A DNA stretch of 64,000 nucleotides from CAVSUR01 sp052143655 (lineage in GTDB: Bacteria > Actinomycetota > Actinomycetes > Streptosporangiales > Streptosporangiaceae), in contig JBKQSL010000045.1 in the NCBI GenBank assembly GCA_052143655.1, positions 44,525 to 108,524 of the forward strand, read 5' to 3'. Positions 36,484-45,760 of this stretch are shown here, piece by piece. The translations under genes and the position numbers were made by a program. A model generated the notes under the pieces. The model worked only from the letters and a program-made list of their open reading frames with translations. It was not told where the DNA came from and did no database searches. Numbering within the stretch: the first letter of the stretch is position 1; every line of letters starts with the position of its first letter.

Positions 36484-36840
36484 GTGCACCCACTGGCATT
36501 GGGGCAGCTCGTCGCAGCCGACAGTCCCTATGATCGCCAGCTGCACCAGGTCCGCGTCTACCGCGGCCAGCCGGACGCCACCCGCGACCCTAGAGGCTAT
36601 GCGGCGAACGCCCGCCAGGTGGCGGCATGGCGGCAGTCGCCAATGGTCGACGTGACCATGCGAACGCTTCGTTACCCGTACGGCTGGCCAAACTCGCACC
36701 AAGCTGGGGAGAAATCCCAGGAAAAGGGTATCGACGTCGCGCTTGCCATCGACTTCGTGAGCATGGCGGTCGCCGGCGACTTCGAAGTGGGTGTCCTGAT
36801 GTCGACGGACACAGATCTCAAGCCCGCCCTGGAGGCGGTC
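36484..36840 (+). pseudogene. truncated NYN-domain (LabA-like PIN-fold) gene
   Basis: The frame reads HPLALGQLVAADSPYDRQLH, VRVYRGQPDATRDPRGYAAN, PMVDVTMRTLRYPYGW, then EKGIDVALAIDFVSMAV and VGVLMSTDTDLKPALEAV. These are the middle and C-terminal NYN motifs with their metal-binding Asp residues. The N-terminal strand with the VDGFN motif is missing. At about 36840 the family sequence ends abruptly inside DNA that on the other strand encodes a helix-turn-helix fragment. NYN proteins are predicted RNases. Probably inactive. Confidence 0.65.
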
Positions 36841-37200
36841 GCGCTTGATGCCCAGGCGCATGGCGACCTGGGACATGGTTGCGTCCTGGTAGCCGTCGTG
36901 CTCGCGGACGAACTCCGCGTCCTCGACGAGGTCGGCTGCCCGCCGACTGATCCCGTTTGCTGGGCTTCCAGCCCCGCTCCGGCCGTGCCCCGGGCACATC
37001 GATCTGGTCGTCGTCCCAGGCCAGCGGCGGCGCCCAGCCGCTGCGCGCGGCGCGTAACGCGACGGCCTGGGCGGCTTAGCGGTCCTCGGGAGTCGCGCTC
37101 GGCGGGTCGCGGTTCCACAGCTGGTCGTAGGCGTCGGCGACGGCCTGGGCGAGGTGCTGAGTGATGTCCCCGCAGCAGACGGCCCGGCACTCGGCGGGGC
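36832..37200 (-). pseudogene. broken helix-turn-helix gene remnant
   Basis: On the minus strand: DITQHLAQAVADAYDQLWNR, PPSATPEDR, an in-frame TAA, then AAQAVALRAARSGWAPPLAW and DDDQIDVPGARPERGWKPSK. After a frame change come RRAADLVEDAEFVREHDGYQ and MSQVAMRLGIKRDRLQ. The GWxPPLAWDDD and DLVEDxEFVR blocks recur in actinobacterial accessory-element DNA-binding proteins. One stop, one frameshift and the lost 3' end make this a pseudogene. The remaining gaps at 36162-36483 and 37200-37630 show nothing I can assign. Confidence 0.6.
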
Positions 37201-37632
37201 GGCCTGGCCGGCGGCTTGCTGCAGGCCAGGCCGCGCTGGCGACGATGGCATGGCTTGGTCTCCTGTTCGACGTTCGGGCATAAGTCCGGTCACGGTCCCC
37301 TGTCTGGGATCTCGTGCTCTCGGGGAATGTGAATGGAGCAGTGCAGCGGCGCGGGCGTCGCCGGATGCGAGGGCGTCGCTGACGATTGCCGCGGCGCTGG
37401 CGGACTGGCTGAGGGTCTGCCGGGGTGCCGTCGTAGCCGGTGCCGGGTTCGGCAGCGGCGTCCATGATGAGTTCGGCGCTGGCGCGGTCGAGGGCCGAGG
37501 CGCGCAGCAGGACCCAGGGGCTGGTGACTCCGAGCTGGGGGCGCGGGGCAGGGACCGGGCGGGAACCAGGGAGCCGTCCGGCCCGGGCCGCAGCCTGCGC
37601 CTGGTCGTGCTCGGCGTCGGCGGCGGCCCCCG

Positions 37633-38155
37633 TTATGTCGTGGCTGGTCTCGGCTTCTGGTGGAGCACTGCGGCGCGATCGGCGGCGGCGCGCAGCAGCA
37701 GTTCGCAGTGGTGGCTGGTAATGGTGCTGGCCGAGGGCATCTGGCGCAGCGAGGTGATGGTGATGGCCGGCGACGACGCCGGCCGGGATGTGGTCTGCCA
37801 GGCGGCCCGGCGGATGCGCTGGGCGCTGGCGATGACTCCCTCACGCAGGCCGGCGATGTCGTCGCCGTGGCCGGGCTGGCGGCGCGCCGGGAGGATGCTG
37901 GCCGGGATCGCGTGCAGGAGGTCGAACTGGTCGGCAGGCAGGGCTCGTGCTGATGCGCGGCGTTGACGGAGTCGTTCACGGCTCGCAGGGACTTGCTGGC
38001 TGCCCGCAGCGCGGCGCGCGGGCCGGGGGGCGCCGCGCCAGCCCGGCAAGGCCGCGAGCCTTTCGGTGTGGGTGGCGGCCTGTCGGGCCAGGTAGGCGAC
38101 CTCGGCCAGCAGGGCCCGGCGCAGCGCCGGGGAGGCGAAGGCGGCAGGCCTGCCC
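37633..38155 (-). pseudogene. accessory-gene remnant, function unknown
   Basis: A continuous minus-strand frame with coding-like blocks: ALRRALLAEVAYLARQAATH, ALPADQFDLLHAIPAS, LREGVIASAQRIRRAAWQ and TITSHHCELLLRAAADRAA. There is no plausible start near its 5' end, which abuts the enoyl-CoA hydratase gene; the only in-frame candidate is TTG 38049. I recognise the TSHxCELLLR-type helix from accessory proteins next to such helix-turn-helix genes, but no function. Probably 5'-truncated. Confidence 0.4.
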
Positions 38156-38177
38156 CGGCCGGGAAGCCGCCGCCCGG

Positions 38178-38951
38178 CTAGCCCGGGTGGCCGTGACGCA
38201 GGACGCGGCTCGCGTAGGCGGTCACGGCCTCCCGCATCGCTGCCGAGTGCCAGTATGCGCGCACATGCTCGTCGGCCGCTCGCCCGCGCTCGATCTGCTC
38301 CAGCGCCGGGGCGCGCAGCTGATGGCGGACCACCCGCAGTGGCTCGGGCGCCAGGCCGGCCAGGCCGGCGGCGACCTCGGTCGCCCGGGCCAGCACGTCC
38401 GGCCCGGGCGCCGTCTCGTCGACTAGGCTCAGGTCCAGTGCCGCCTCCGCCCGGTAGGTGCGCCCGAAGTAGAGCACCTCGCGCAGCCGCTGCGTCCCGA
38501 CGGCGAAGCGCAGCACCTCGGTGGCGACGGCCGGGAACGGGATACCTGCCAGCAAGCCGGTCACGCCGATGCGCCCGCGGTCGGCGTTCATGATCCGGTA
38601 GTCGCAGGCCGACGCGAGGATGCAGCCGCCGGCGATCGCGTGGCCGTTGATGGCCGCGACCACCGGTATCGGGCTGCTGAACACCGCGAGGAACACCCCG
38701 CTGAGCGCGGCGAGCATCTCGTCCAGCTCAGCGGGCTGGCCGTCGCAGATGCGCTCCAGGTCGGCGCCCGCGCAGAAGATCCGCTCCCGCCCGGTGAGCA
38801 CGATGGCCCGCGCGCCGGAACCCGCCAGCTCGCCGAACCGCCCGGCCAGCTCATGGCTCAGCGCCACGTCGAGCACGTTGGCCTCGCCGCGGGTCATGTG
38901 CAGCCTGGCCACGGTCCCGGTCAGCTCGGTCCAGGTCAGCGGCTCCGCCAT
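38178..38951 (-). CDS. enoyl-CoA hydratase/isomerase family protein
   Basis: 257 residues from ATG 38951, chosen for the GAGGAG just upstream (ATGs at 38963 and 38984 are alternatives). The crotonase fold is clear: VARLHMTRGEANVLDVAL, AIVLTGRERIFCAGADLE (oxyanion hole), PVVAAINGHAIAGGCILASA and CDYRIMNADRGRIGVTGL. The second catalytic Glu of classical hydratases is not obvious in the GVTGLLAGIPFP segment, so the reaction may differ. It is monocistronic on the minus strand. Confidence 0.85.
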   Translation of the reverse strand: MAEPLTWTELTGTVARLHMTRGEANVLDVALSHELAGRFGELAGSGARAIVLTGRERIFCAGADLERICDGQPAELDEMLAALSGVFLAVFSSPIPVVAAINGHAIAGGCILASACDYRIMNADRGRIGVTGLLAGIPFPAVATEVLRFAVGTQRLREVLYFGRTYRAEAALDLSLVDETAPGPDVLARATEVAAGLAGLAPEPLRVVRHQLRAPALEQIERGRAADEHVRAYWHSAAMREAVTAYASRVLRHGHPG

Positions 38952-39026
38952 CGCGCTCCTCATCGGTCGTGAGCACGAGCTCATCGGTCGTCAGCACGGC
39001 CGGGAGCCGGCCTGATCCGGCGGGCG

Positions 39027-39845
39027 CTACTCCCAGACGGCAACAACGTAGCCGACTCCCAGCGGCGCGGCGGCGTACAGCAGCCGTCCGCGCATCCTGG
39101 CGGTACCGGCGGTGCGCGTTTCGTCAGCCCAGACTGCCTCGGCCGCCCCGGCCAGCACCTGCCAGGCCGCCCGGCCGGCGATCAGCAGCGTGGTGTCCAG
39201 GGCCGGGTCCAGCCCGGCCAGGGCTTGCGTGTCCGTGCCCGCCAGCGCGGCGGCCACCCCGGCGAGATAGGCCTCGGCCTGCGGGTCGGCGGCGCCCGGT
39301 ACGCGCGTCGCCGGGCGGGCCGGGCCGTCGCCCATCGCCAGCAGCGCGACCCGCGGCGCCAAGTCCGCCAGCCGCGTGCCCAGCCGCAGGCAGTCCGCGG
39401 CGGGCAGCGCCTCGCCAACAGCCTGCAAGGCCAGCCCGGCCGGCGGCGGCACCGTGGACGGCGGCGGCACCGTGGACGGCGGCTGCGCTGCGGCCGCCGA
39501 CTGTGCCCGGGCTAGCCAGGCGCCGATCGTGAGCGACAGCGGCAGCACGGGCTCGCCGGACCCGGTTGCGAACGGAATCCCGTACCGGTGCAGGCTGCCG
39601 CACGCGGAACCGGGATAGGCGACGGTCTGCGGGCTGCCGCCCACCACCACGAGCAGGTCCGGTTCGGCTGCGGCCAGGGCCGAGGCCGCCGCCTGGCATG
39701 CCCGGCGCAGCGCCCGGATCTCGGCGTCAGCGTCCGCGGCGTCAGCGTCCGCGTCCTGTGTGCCCGCGTCCTGTGTGCCCGCGGCGCCCATGGCCGCCGG
39801 GACCAGCAGCGGCGGATGCGGGCAAACCGCGGCCGCGACGAGCAT
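39027..39845 (-). CDS. class III extradiol dioxygenase (LigB)-like protein
   Basis: 272 residues from ATG 39845. It begins MLVAAAVCPHPPLLVPAA, the LigB-type N-terminus with a metal-like His, then PDLLVVVGGSPQTVAYPG, RYGIPFATGS, ADLAPRVALLAMGDGPARP and a C-terminal segment YAAAPLGVGYVVAVWE. In actinobacteria this gene regularly follows miaB; its enzymatic role is not established. The start lies 2 nt after the miaB stop, so they are coupled. A PPSTV repeat and an alternating Asp/Ala stretch are local low-complexity insertions. Confidence 0.8.
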   Translation of the reverse strand: MLVAAAVCPHPPLLVPAAMGAAGTQDAGTQDADADAADADAEIRALRRACQAAASALAAAEPDLLVVVGGSPQTVAYPGSACGSLHRYGIPFATGSGEPVLPLSLTIGAWLARAQSAAAAQPPSTVPPPSTVPPPAGLALQAVGEALPAADCLRLGTRLADLAPRVALLAMGDGPARPATRVPGAADPQAEAYLAGVAAALAGTDTQALAGLDPALDTTLLIAGRAAWQVLAGAAEAVWADETRTAGTARMRGRLLYAAAPLGVGYVVAVWE

Positions 39846-39847
39846 GC

Positions 39848-41335
39848 TCAGGCCAGGCCGCGCCTGGCGGGCATGCCCAGCAGCACCCCGCTCAGCGGCG
39901 AGCCGACTGCCGCGCCGCCGGCCGCCGCGCCGTCGGCACCGGCTTCCTGCCGGGCCTGCCAGGCGTCCCCGCCGCGAGTGCGCCGCACGGCTAGCGGCGG
40001 CTCGTCGGCGATCAGGTAGTGCGGCGCCCCGCGGGTGACGACCGTGGTCACCACGTCGCCTGGCCGCGGCGCCGCCCCGCCCGGGTTGAAGTGCACCAGC
40101 CGGTTGTCGCGCGCGCGGCCGGACATCCGGTGCGTGGCGTCGTCCTTGCGGCCCTCCCCGTCGGCGGCCAGCACCTCGACCGTGGCCCCGGCGAGCTTGT
40201 CGTTCTCCGCCCAGGCGACCTCGGCTACCAGCGCGGCGAGCCGTTCGTAGCGCTCGGCCACCACCTCGGGCGGCACCTGGCCGTCCATCTGCGCCGCCGG
40301 CGTGCCGGGCCGGATCGAGTACTTGAACGTGAACGCGCCGGCGAACCGGGCCTGGCGCACCAGGTCGAGGGTGTCGGCGAAGTCCCGCTCGGTCTCCCCG
40401 GGGAAGCCGACGATGATGTCGGTGGTGATCGCCGCGTCGGGCATGGCGGACCGGACCTGCTGCAGGATCGCCAGGTACTTCTCCCGCCGGTAGGCGCGCC
40501 GCATCGCGCGCAGCACGGCGTCGGACCCGGACTGCAGCGGCATGTGCAGCTGCGGCATGACGCTGGGCGTAGTGGCCATCGCCTCGATGACGTCGCCGGT
40601 GAAGTCGCGCGGATGGGGCGAGGTGAACCGGACCCGCTCCAGGCCGTCGATGCCGCCGCAGGCGCGCAGCAGCTTGCCGAACGCCAGGCTGTCGCCGAAC
40701 CCGGCTCCGTAGGAGTTGACGTTCTGCCCCAGCAGCGTCACCTCCAAGACGCCGCCGGCGGCCAGCGCCTCGATCTCGGCCAGCACGTCGCCGGGACGGC
40801 GGTCCTCCTCGCGGCCGCGCAGGCTGGGCACGATGCAGAACGTGCAGGTGTTGTTGCAGCCGACGGAGATGGCCACCCACGCCGAGTAGGGCGACTCCCG
40901 GCTGACCGGCAGCACCGAGGGGAACCGCTCCAGCGACTCGGCGATCTCGACCTGCGCCTGCTGCGCGACCCTGGCCCGCTCCAGCAGCACCGGCAGCGAG
41001 CCGATGTTGTGGGTGCCGAACACCACATCCACCCATGGCGCCCGGCGGGTGATCGCGTCCCGGTCCTTCTGCGCCAGGCAGCCGCCGACGGCGATCTGCA
41101 TCCCGGGATGGGCGTTCTTGACCGGCAGCAGGTGACCGAGGTTGCCGTAGAGCCGGTTATCGGCGTTCTCCCGGACCGCGCAAGTGTTGAACACCACGAT
41201 GTCGGGCTCGGCCCCCGCGCTCGCGCGCTGGTAGCCGGCGGCCTCCAGCAGCCCGGCCAGCCGCTCGGAGTCATGAGCGTTCATCTGGCACCCGTAGGTG
41301 CGGATCTCGAAACTGCGCAGTTCCCCGCCAGACAT
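39848..41335 (-). CDS. miaB: tRNA-2-methylthio-N6-dimethylallyladenosine synthase MiaB
   Basis: About 495 residues. The UPF0004 domain has three cysteines ([48 protein letters not shown]). The radical SAM cluster is CNNTCTFC ([17 protein letters not shown]). TRAM at the C-terminus is [14 protein letters not shown] to NRLVHF. It methylthiolates i6A37 made by MiaA, encoded nearby. Start ATG 41335; a GTG six bases upstream (41341) is possible. The 221-bp gap to the divergent S9 peptidase gene holds promoters only. Confidence 0.95.
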   Translation of the reverse strand: MSGGELRSFEIRTYGCQMNAHDSERLAGLLEAAGYQRASAGAEPDIVVFNTCAVRENADNRLYGNLGHLLPVKNAHPGMQIAVGGCLAQKDRDAITRRAPWVDVVFGTHNIGSLPVLLERARVAQQAQVEIAESLERFPSVLPVSRESPYSAWVAISVGCNNTCTFCIVPSLRGREEDRRPGDVLAEIEALAAGGVLEVTLLGQNVNSYGAGFGDSLAFGKLLRACGGIDGLERVRFTSPHPRDFTGDVIEAMATTPSVMPQLHMPLQSGSDAVLRAMRRAYRREKYLAILQQVRSAMPDAAITTDIIVGFPGETERDFADTLDLVRQARFAGAFTFKYSIRPGTPAAQMDGQVPPEVVAERYERLAALVAEVAWAENDKLAGATVEVLAADGEGRKDDATHRMSGRARDNRLVHFNPGGAAPRPGDVVTTVVTRGAPHYLIADEPPLAVRRTRGGDAWQARQEAGADGAAAGGAAVGSPLSGVLLGMPARRGLA

Positions 41336-41556
41336 GCCCACCAGGGTAGACGCACCCGCGGCTCGCCCCGACCGGATGCGTCCGCGCGGCCCGCCGGGCC
41401 GCCAGCCGGGAGTTGCCGGCCGTTAATGTTCGCGACGACTGTCTGGTAAGCCTTCGCACCCAAACGAGACCGGCGGGCGGCAACGACATAAGTCCGATCT
41501 TGCCGGCCCCAGTGTCCGGAATCTCCGGCAGGCAGACCCGTCAGGTAGGGCACGAT

Positions 41557-43692
41557 ATGCCTATGACAGAAAGCGTGTTGGGAACGGCGGGCGAGACGGC
41601 GATCACGACAGCGGGCAGCACCGGTGCGGCAGCGGGCACCGTAGTCCCTGCGATCCCGTTCGGCGCCTGGCCGTCGCCCATCACGGCAGCCGATGTGGCC
41701 AGGGGGCGGCTGAAGCTGTCCTTCCCGATCGTGCTCGGCGGCGACACCTGGTGGCAGGAGGGACGGCCTGACGAAGAAGGCCGGGTCACGGTCATGCACC
41801 GCGGTCCCGGCGGACGGCTGACCGAGCTGCTGCCCGCGCCGTGGAACGCCCGCACCCGGGTGCACGAATATGGCGGCCTGTCATACCTGCCGATCCCGCG
41901 GACTGGCCGGCACGCGGTCGGCCGCAACCGGGCGCAGGGCGGCGGCGAGATCGTTTTCGCGAACTATTCCGACCAGCGGCTGTACCTGGCCGGCCCGGAG
42001 ACCGCCGACGGCAAGGCCGAGCCGCGGCCGCTGACCCCGGACCCGGCCACGTCCGGTGCCGAGGGCGGCACGCACGGCGCCGGCACGCTGCGCTACGCGG
42101 ACTTCGTGCTGTCGCCGGACCGCAATGAGATCTGGTGCGTCCAGGAGCGGCACGGGGCCGGCGGGGACGGCAAGGTCAGCCGGGCGATCGTCGCGGTCCC
42201 GCTGGACGGGTCCGCGGCGGAGAACCCCGAGGCGATCCGCGCGCTGGTGACCGGCCCGGACTTCTTCGCCTATCCGACTCTCTCCCCCGACGGCAGCAGG
42301 CTGGCCTGGATCTGCTGGAACCATCCGCACATGCCGTGGGACGGCACCGAGCTGCGGGTCGCGCCCATCGAGAACGGCGTGCCCGGCCGGGGCCGGCTGA
42401 TCAAGGGCAGCCTGCGCGAGTCCGTGCTCGCTCCGGTGTGGCGTGACAACGACAGCCTCTACGTGGTCTCCGACTGGCCCGGCTGGTGGAACATCTACCA
42501 GCTCAGCCTGTCCGGCCAGCCGGCCCAGGCGCTGTACCCTGCGGATGAGGAGTTCGGCAGCGCGCTGTGGAACCTCGGCGCCCGGCCGTTCGCGATGCTC
42601 GGCGACGGCCGGCTGGCCGTCCTGCACGGCCAGGGCAGCATGCGGCTGGGCATCCTCGACCCGGAGACGGTGGAGCTGACCGACCTGGACCTGCCGCTGG
42701 CCGAGTTCGGCCCCGCGCTGTCCGCGGACGGCACCGTGATCGCCGGCATCGCCGGAGATCCGGTGCAGGCGCTGTCCGTGGTCCGGGTGGACACCTCGAC
42801 GTCCGGCCAGGAAGTGCTGCGCCAGGAGATGGACGAGCTGCCGAACGTCCGCTACCTGCCGCTGCCGCAGAAGGTCGAGCTGGAGGGTCCCTACGGGCGC
42901 GTCGTGCACGCGCTGGTGTACCCGCCGGCCAGCCCTGCGGCCAAGGGCCCCGCCGGGCACAAGGCGCCGTACGTGGTGTGGGTGCACGGCGGCCCGACCG
43001 CGCACGTCACGGCCCTGCTGGACCTGGAGAAGGCGTACTTCACCAGCCGCGGCATCGGGATCATCGACGTGAACTACGGCGGGTCGACCGGGTACGGCCG
43101 GCTGTACCGGGAGCGGCTGCGCCGCAAGTGGGGCGTGGTCGACGTCGAGGACGCGGTGGCGGCGGCCAGGTCGCTGGCCGCGTCCGGGCAGGCCGACCCG
43201 GAGCGGATGGCCATCCGGGGCGGCTCGGCCGGCGGCTGGACGGCACTGGCAGCGGTCACCACCGGGGCCAGCGCCGAGCGGGTGTTCAGCGCCGCCGTGT
43301 CGTACTACGGGGTCGCGGACTTGTCCGATTTCGCGGCGACGACCCACGACTTCGAGTCGCGCTACCTGGACGGGCTCATCGGCCCGCTGCCCGGCTTCGA
43401 GATCGTGTACTCCGAGCGCGCGCCGGTCGGGCACGTGACCGACGCCACCTGCCCAGTGCTGCTGCTGCAGGGCCTCGACGACCCGGTGGTGCCGCCCGAG
43501 CAGTCGGAGTCGATCGCCCGGGACCTGGCCGCGCACGGCACCCGGCACGCTTACATCGCCTTCGAGGGCGAGTCGCACGGCTTCCGCAGGACCGAGACGA
43601 TCGTCGCGGCGCTGGAGGCGGAGATCTCGTTCTACGGGCAGATCCTCGGCTTCAACCCGCCCGGCATCCCGAAGATCAAGCTGTCCGGCTGA
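41557..43692 (+). CDS. S9 family peptidase (prolyl oligopeptidase/acylaminoacyl-peptidase type)
   Basis: 711 residues from ATG 41557 (MPMTE; a second ATG follows at 41563). The N-terminal beta-propeller of WD/TolB-like repeats (about 60-450: FVLSPDRNEIWCVQ, YPTLSPDGSRLAWICW) leads to the peptidase domain: YVVWVHGGPTAHV, nucleophile in RGGSAGGWTAL, acid in LLLQGLDDPVVPPEQ, and His in EGESHGFRR. No signal peptide, so probably cytoplasmic. The last 16 bp of the gene, including the stop, are copied in tandem downstream. Confidence 0.9.
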   Translation: MPMTESVLGTAGETAITTAGSTGAAAGTVVPAIPFGAWPSPITAADVARGRLKLSFPIVLGGDTWWQEGRPDEEGRVTVMHRGPGGRLTELLPAPWNARTRVHEYGGLSYLPIPRTGRHAVGRNRAQGGGEIVFANYSDQRLYLAGPETADGKAEPRPLTPDPATSGAEGGTHGAGTLRYADFVLSPDRNEIWCVQERHGAGGDGKVSRAIVAVPLDGSAAENPEAIRALVTGPDFFAYPTLSPDGSRLAWICWNHPHMPWDGTELRVAPIENGVPGRGRLIKGSLRESVLAPVWRDNDSLYVVSDWPGWWNIYQLSLSGQPAQALYPADEEFGSALWNLGARPFAMLGDGRLAVLHGQGSMRLGILDPETVELTDLDLPLAEFGPALSADGTVIAGIAGDPVQALSVVRVDTSTSGQEVLRQEMDELPNVRYLPLPQKVELEGPYGRVVHALVYPPASPAAKGPAGHKAPYVVWVHGGPTAHVTALLDLEKAYFTSRGIGIIDVNYGGSTGYGRLYRERLRRKWGVVDVEDAVAAARSLAASGQADPERMAIRGGSAGGWTALAAVTTGASAERVFSAAVSYYGVADLSDFAATTHDFESRYLDGLIGPLPGFEIVYSERAPVGHVTDATCPVLLLQGLDDPVVPPEQSESIARDLAAHGTRHAYIAFEGESHGFRRTETIVAALEAEISFYGQILGFNPPGIPKIKLSG

Positions 43693-43744
43693 GGCGCTGT
43701 CCGGCTGCGGCGCTGTCCGGCTGCGGCGCTGTCCGGCTGCGGCG
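43681..43744. repeat. 16-bp tandem repeat x4 spanning the S9 peptidase stop
   Basis: CTGTCCGGCTGAGGCG at 43681-43696 includes the TGA stop. Three further copies to 43744 carry C in place of the A (TGC). It fills almost all the 58-bp convergent gap to rny. Confidence 0.95.
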
Positions 43745-43750
43745 GCTGGC

Positions 43751-45760
43751 TCAGCGGGCGAACTCGGTGGCGCGGGACTCGCGGACCACGGTCACCCGGA
43801 TCTGGCCCGGGTAGGTCAGTTCCTCCTCGACCTGCTTGGCCACGTCCCGGGCGATGACCTGCGCCTGGATGTCGTCGACGCTCTCCGGCTTGACCATGAC
43901 CCGGACCTCCCGGCCGGCCTGCATCGCGAACACCTTCTCCACGCCGCGCTGGGCCAGCGCGATCTGCTCCAGCCGCTCCAGCCGCTTGATGTAGGCCTCC
44001 AGCGACTCCCGCCGGGCACCCGGCCGGCCGCCGCTGATCGCGTCGGCGGCCTGCGTCAGCACCGCCTCCACCGTGCGGACCTCGACCTCGTTGTGATGCG
44101 CCTCGATGGCGTGCACGACATCCTCGGGCTCGCCGTACCGGCGGGCGATCTCCGCGCCGATGAGCGCGTGGCTGCCCTGGACCTCGTGGGTGAGCGCCTT
44201 GCCGATGTCATGCAGGACCGTGCAGCGCTTCATCAGCACCGGGTCCATGCCCAGCTCGCTGGCCATCATCCCGGCGATGTGCGCCGACTCGACCAGGTGC
44301 TTGAGCACGTTCTGCCCGTAAGAGGTGCGGTACCGCAGCCGCCCGAGCAGGTTGACCAGTTCCGGGTGCATCTCGGTGATGCCCACGTCGACCAGGGCAT
44401 CCTCGCCGGCCCGGACGCACAGCTGCTCGATCTCGGCCTTGCTCCGCTCGTAGGCCTCCTCGATGCGCTGCGGGTGGATCCGGCCATCCAGCACCAGCCG
44501 CTCCAGGGTGAGCCGGCCCACCTCACGGCGCACCGGGTCGAAGCACGACAGCAGCACGGCCTCGGGAGTGTCGTCGATGATCAAGTTGACCCCGGTGACG
44601 GTCTCGAACGCGCGGATGTTGCGGCCTTCGCGGCCGATGATCCGGCCCTTCATCTCATCGCCAGGCAGGTGCAGCACGGAGACGACCGACTCGCTGGTCT
44701 GCTCGCTGGCCAGCCGCTGGATGGCCAGGGTGATGATCTGCCGGGCGCGGCGCTGGCCGTTCTTGTTGGCGACGGACTCGATGTCCCGGACGATGAGCGC
44801 CGCCTCGCGCTTGGCCTGGTTCTCGATCACGGCGATGAGCTCGGCCTTGGCCTGGTCGGCAGTCAGCCCGGCGACCCGTTCCAGGACCTCGCGGCGCTCG
44901 GTGTCGAGCAGGTCCAGCTGCGCCTTGCGCCGATCAAGCTCGGCCTGCTCGGCCTCCATGTGCTCGGCGCGCTCATCCAGCTTGCGGAACTCGGTGTCGA
45001 TCCGCTGCTCGCGCTCGGCCAGCCGGTTCTCGCGCCGCTCCAGGTCACCGCGAAGCTGGCGGATCTCGTCCTTGACCGCTCGGATCTCGGCTTCGACTTC
45101 CTGGCGGGAACGGGCGGCCAGCTCCACTGACAGCTCAGCCTGCCGGACGATGGCGGCCGCGTCGGCCTCGGCCTGGGCCCGCAGGGTCCGGGTCTCGGCC
45201 TCGAGCTGGCGCTGCTCGGCGAGACGATCCGCATCGGTCAGGTCCGCGTCGGTCCGGCCGGCGTCAGCCTGGCTGGTGTCGGCCCGGTTTGCATAGGCAC
45301 TGGCCGTCGCGGATCCCGTACCTGCCGCCGCGCCGACCTTGCCGGGGGCCGGTGTGCCGCCCGCGGCGCCCGAACCCGGGGTAACCGGGCCAGGAACGCC
45401 AGTGCCCCCGGCCGCTCGACCCGATGGCCCGCCCGAACCCGATGACGCGCCAGCCGACGACTGCCCGGCGGCCGCCGGCCGTCCCGGCGCGGCCTCAGCC
45501 GGCCGGACACTGCCCGGCTGAGCGGGGCCAGTCTGGGCGGAGCCGGCCTGGGCGGGCGCTGCGGCCGGCCGGGCCTGCCCGGCCGGGACGCTGGCAGCGG
45601 GGGCAGACGTCCCGGTGCCAGGGGTGACCGGGGCACCCGTAGCCGGCTGATCCGGCGCCCTGCGATTGGCCGAGCGGACTACGTAAACGAGCGCTGCCAG
45701 CGCTGCCAGCGCTGCGACGCATCCGACGATCGCCACGACCAGTGCAACCGCGACACTCAC
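43751..45760 (-). CDS. rny: ribonuclease Y
   Basis: 669 residues from GTG 45760; GGGAAGGGG 6-7 nt before it fixes the start. The TM anchor is at 2-27. An approximately 148-residue disordered P/A/G/T-rich insert (31-178) is not found in typical RNase Y of about 520 residues. Then come the coiled coil (about 179-345), KH domain (KGRIIGREGRNIRAFE, 371-386) and HD domain (VLHDIGKAL, metal-binding HD at 517-518), with the conserved tail to QIRVTVVRE. It is a membrane-linked endoribonuclease for mRNA turnover. Confidence 0.95.
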   Translation of the reverse strand: MSVAVALVVAIVGCVAALAALAALVYVVRSANRRAPDQPATGAPVTPGTGTSAPAASVPAGQARPAAAPAQAGSAQTGPAQPGSVRPAEAAPGRPAAAGQSSAGASSGSGGPSGRAAGGTGVPGPVTPGSGAAGGTPAPGKVGAAAGTGSATASAYANRADTSQADAGRTDADLTDADRLAEQRQLEAETRTLRAQAEADAAAIVRQAELSVELAARSRQEVEAEIRAVKDEIRQLRGDLERRENRLAEREQRIDTEFRKLDERAEHMEAEQAELDRRKAQLDLLDTERREVLERVAGLTADQAKAELIAVIENQAKREAALIVRDIESVANKNGQRRARQIITLAIQRLASEQTSESVVSVLHLPGDEMKGRIIGREGRNIRAFETVTGVNLIIDDTPEAVLLSCFDPVRREVGRLTLERLVLDGRIHPQRIEEAYERSKAEIEQLCVRAGEDALVDVGITEMHPELVNLLGRLRYRTSYGQNVLKHLVESAHIAGMMASELGMDPVLMKRCTVLHDIGKALTHEVQGSHALIGAEIARRYGEPEDVVHAIEAHHNEVEVRTVEAVLTQAADAISGGRPGARRESLEAYIKRLERLEQIALAQRGVEKVFAMQAGREVRVMVKPESVDDIQAQVIARDVAKQVEEELTYPGQIRVTVVRESRATEFAR

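Noticed and set aside
39027..41036. A 669-codon minus-strand open frame covering two genes
   Set aside because: Only its last 272 codons match a protein family (LigB-like, start 39845); the upstream part is the wrong frame of miaB, a GC-bias artefact.
41881..43578. A 565-codon minus-strand frame opposite the S9 peptidase
   Set aside because: Antisense shadow of a clearly coding gene with complete catalytic motifs; the composition (H/R/G/Q/V-rich) is typical of such shadows.
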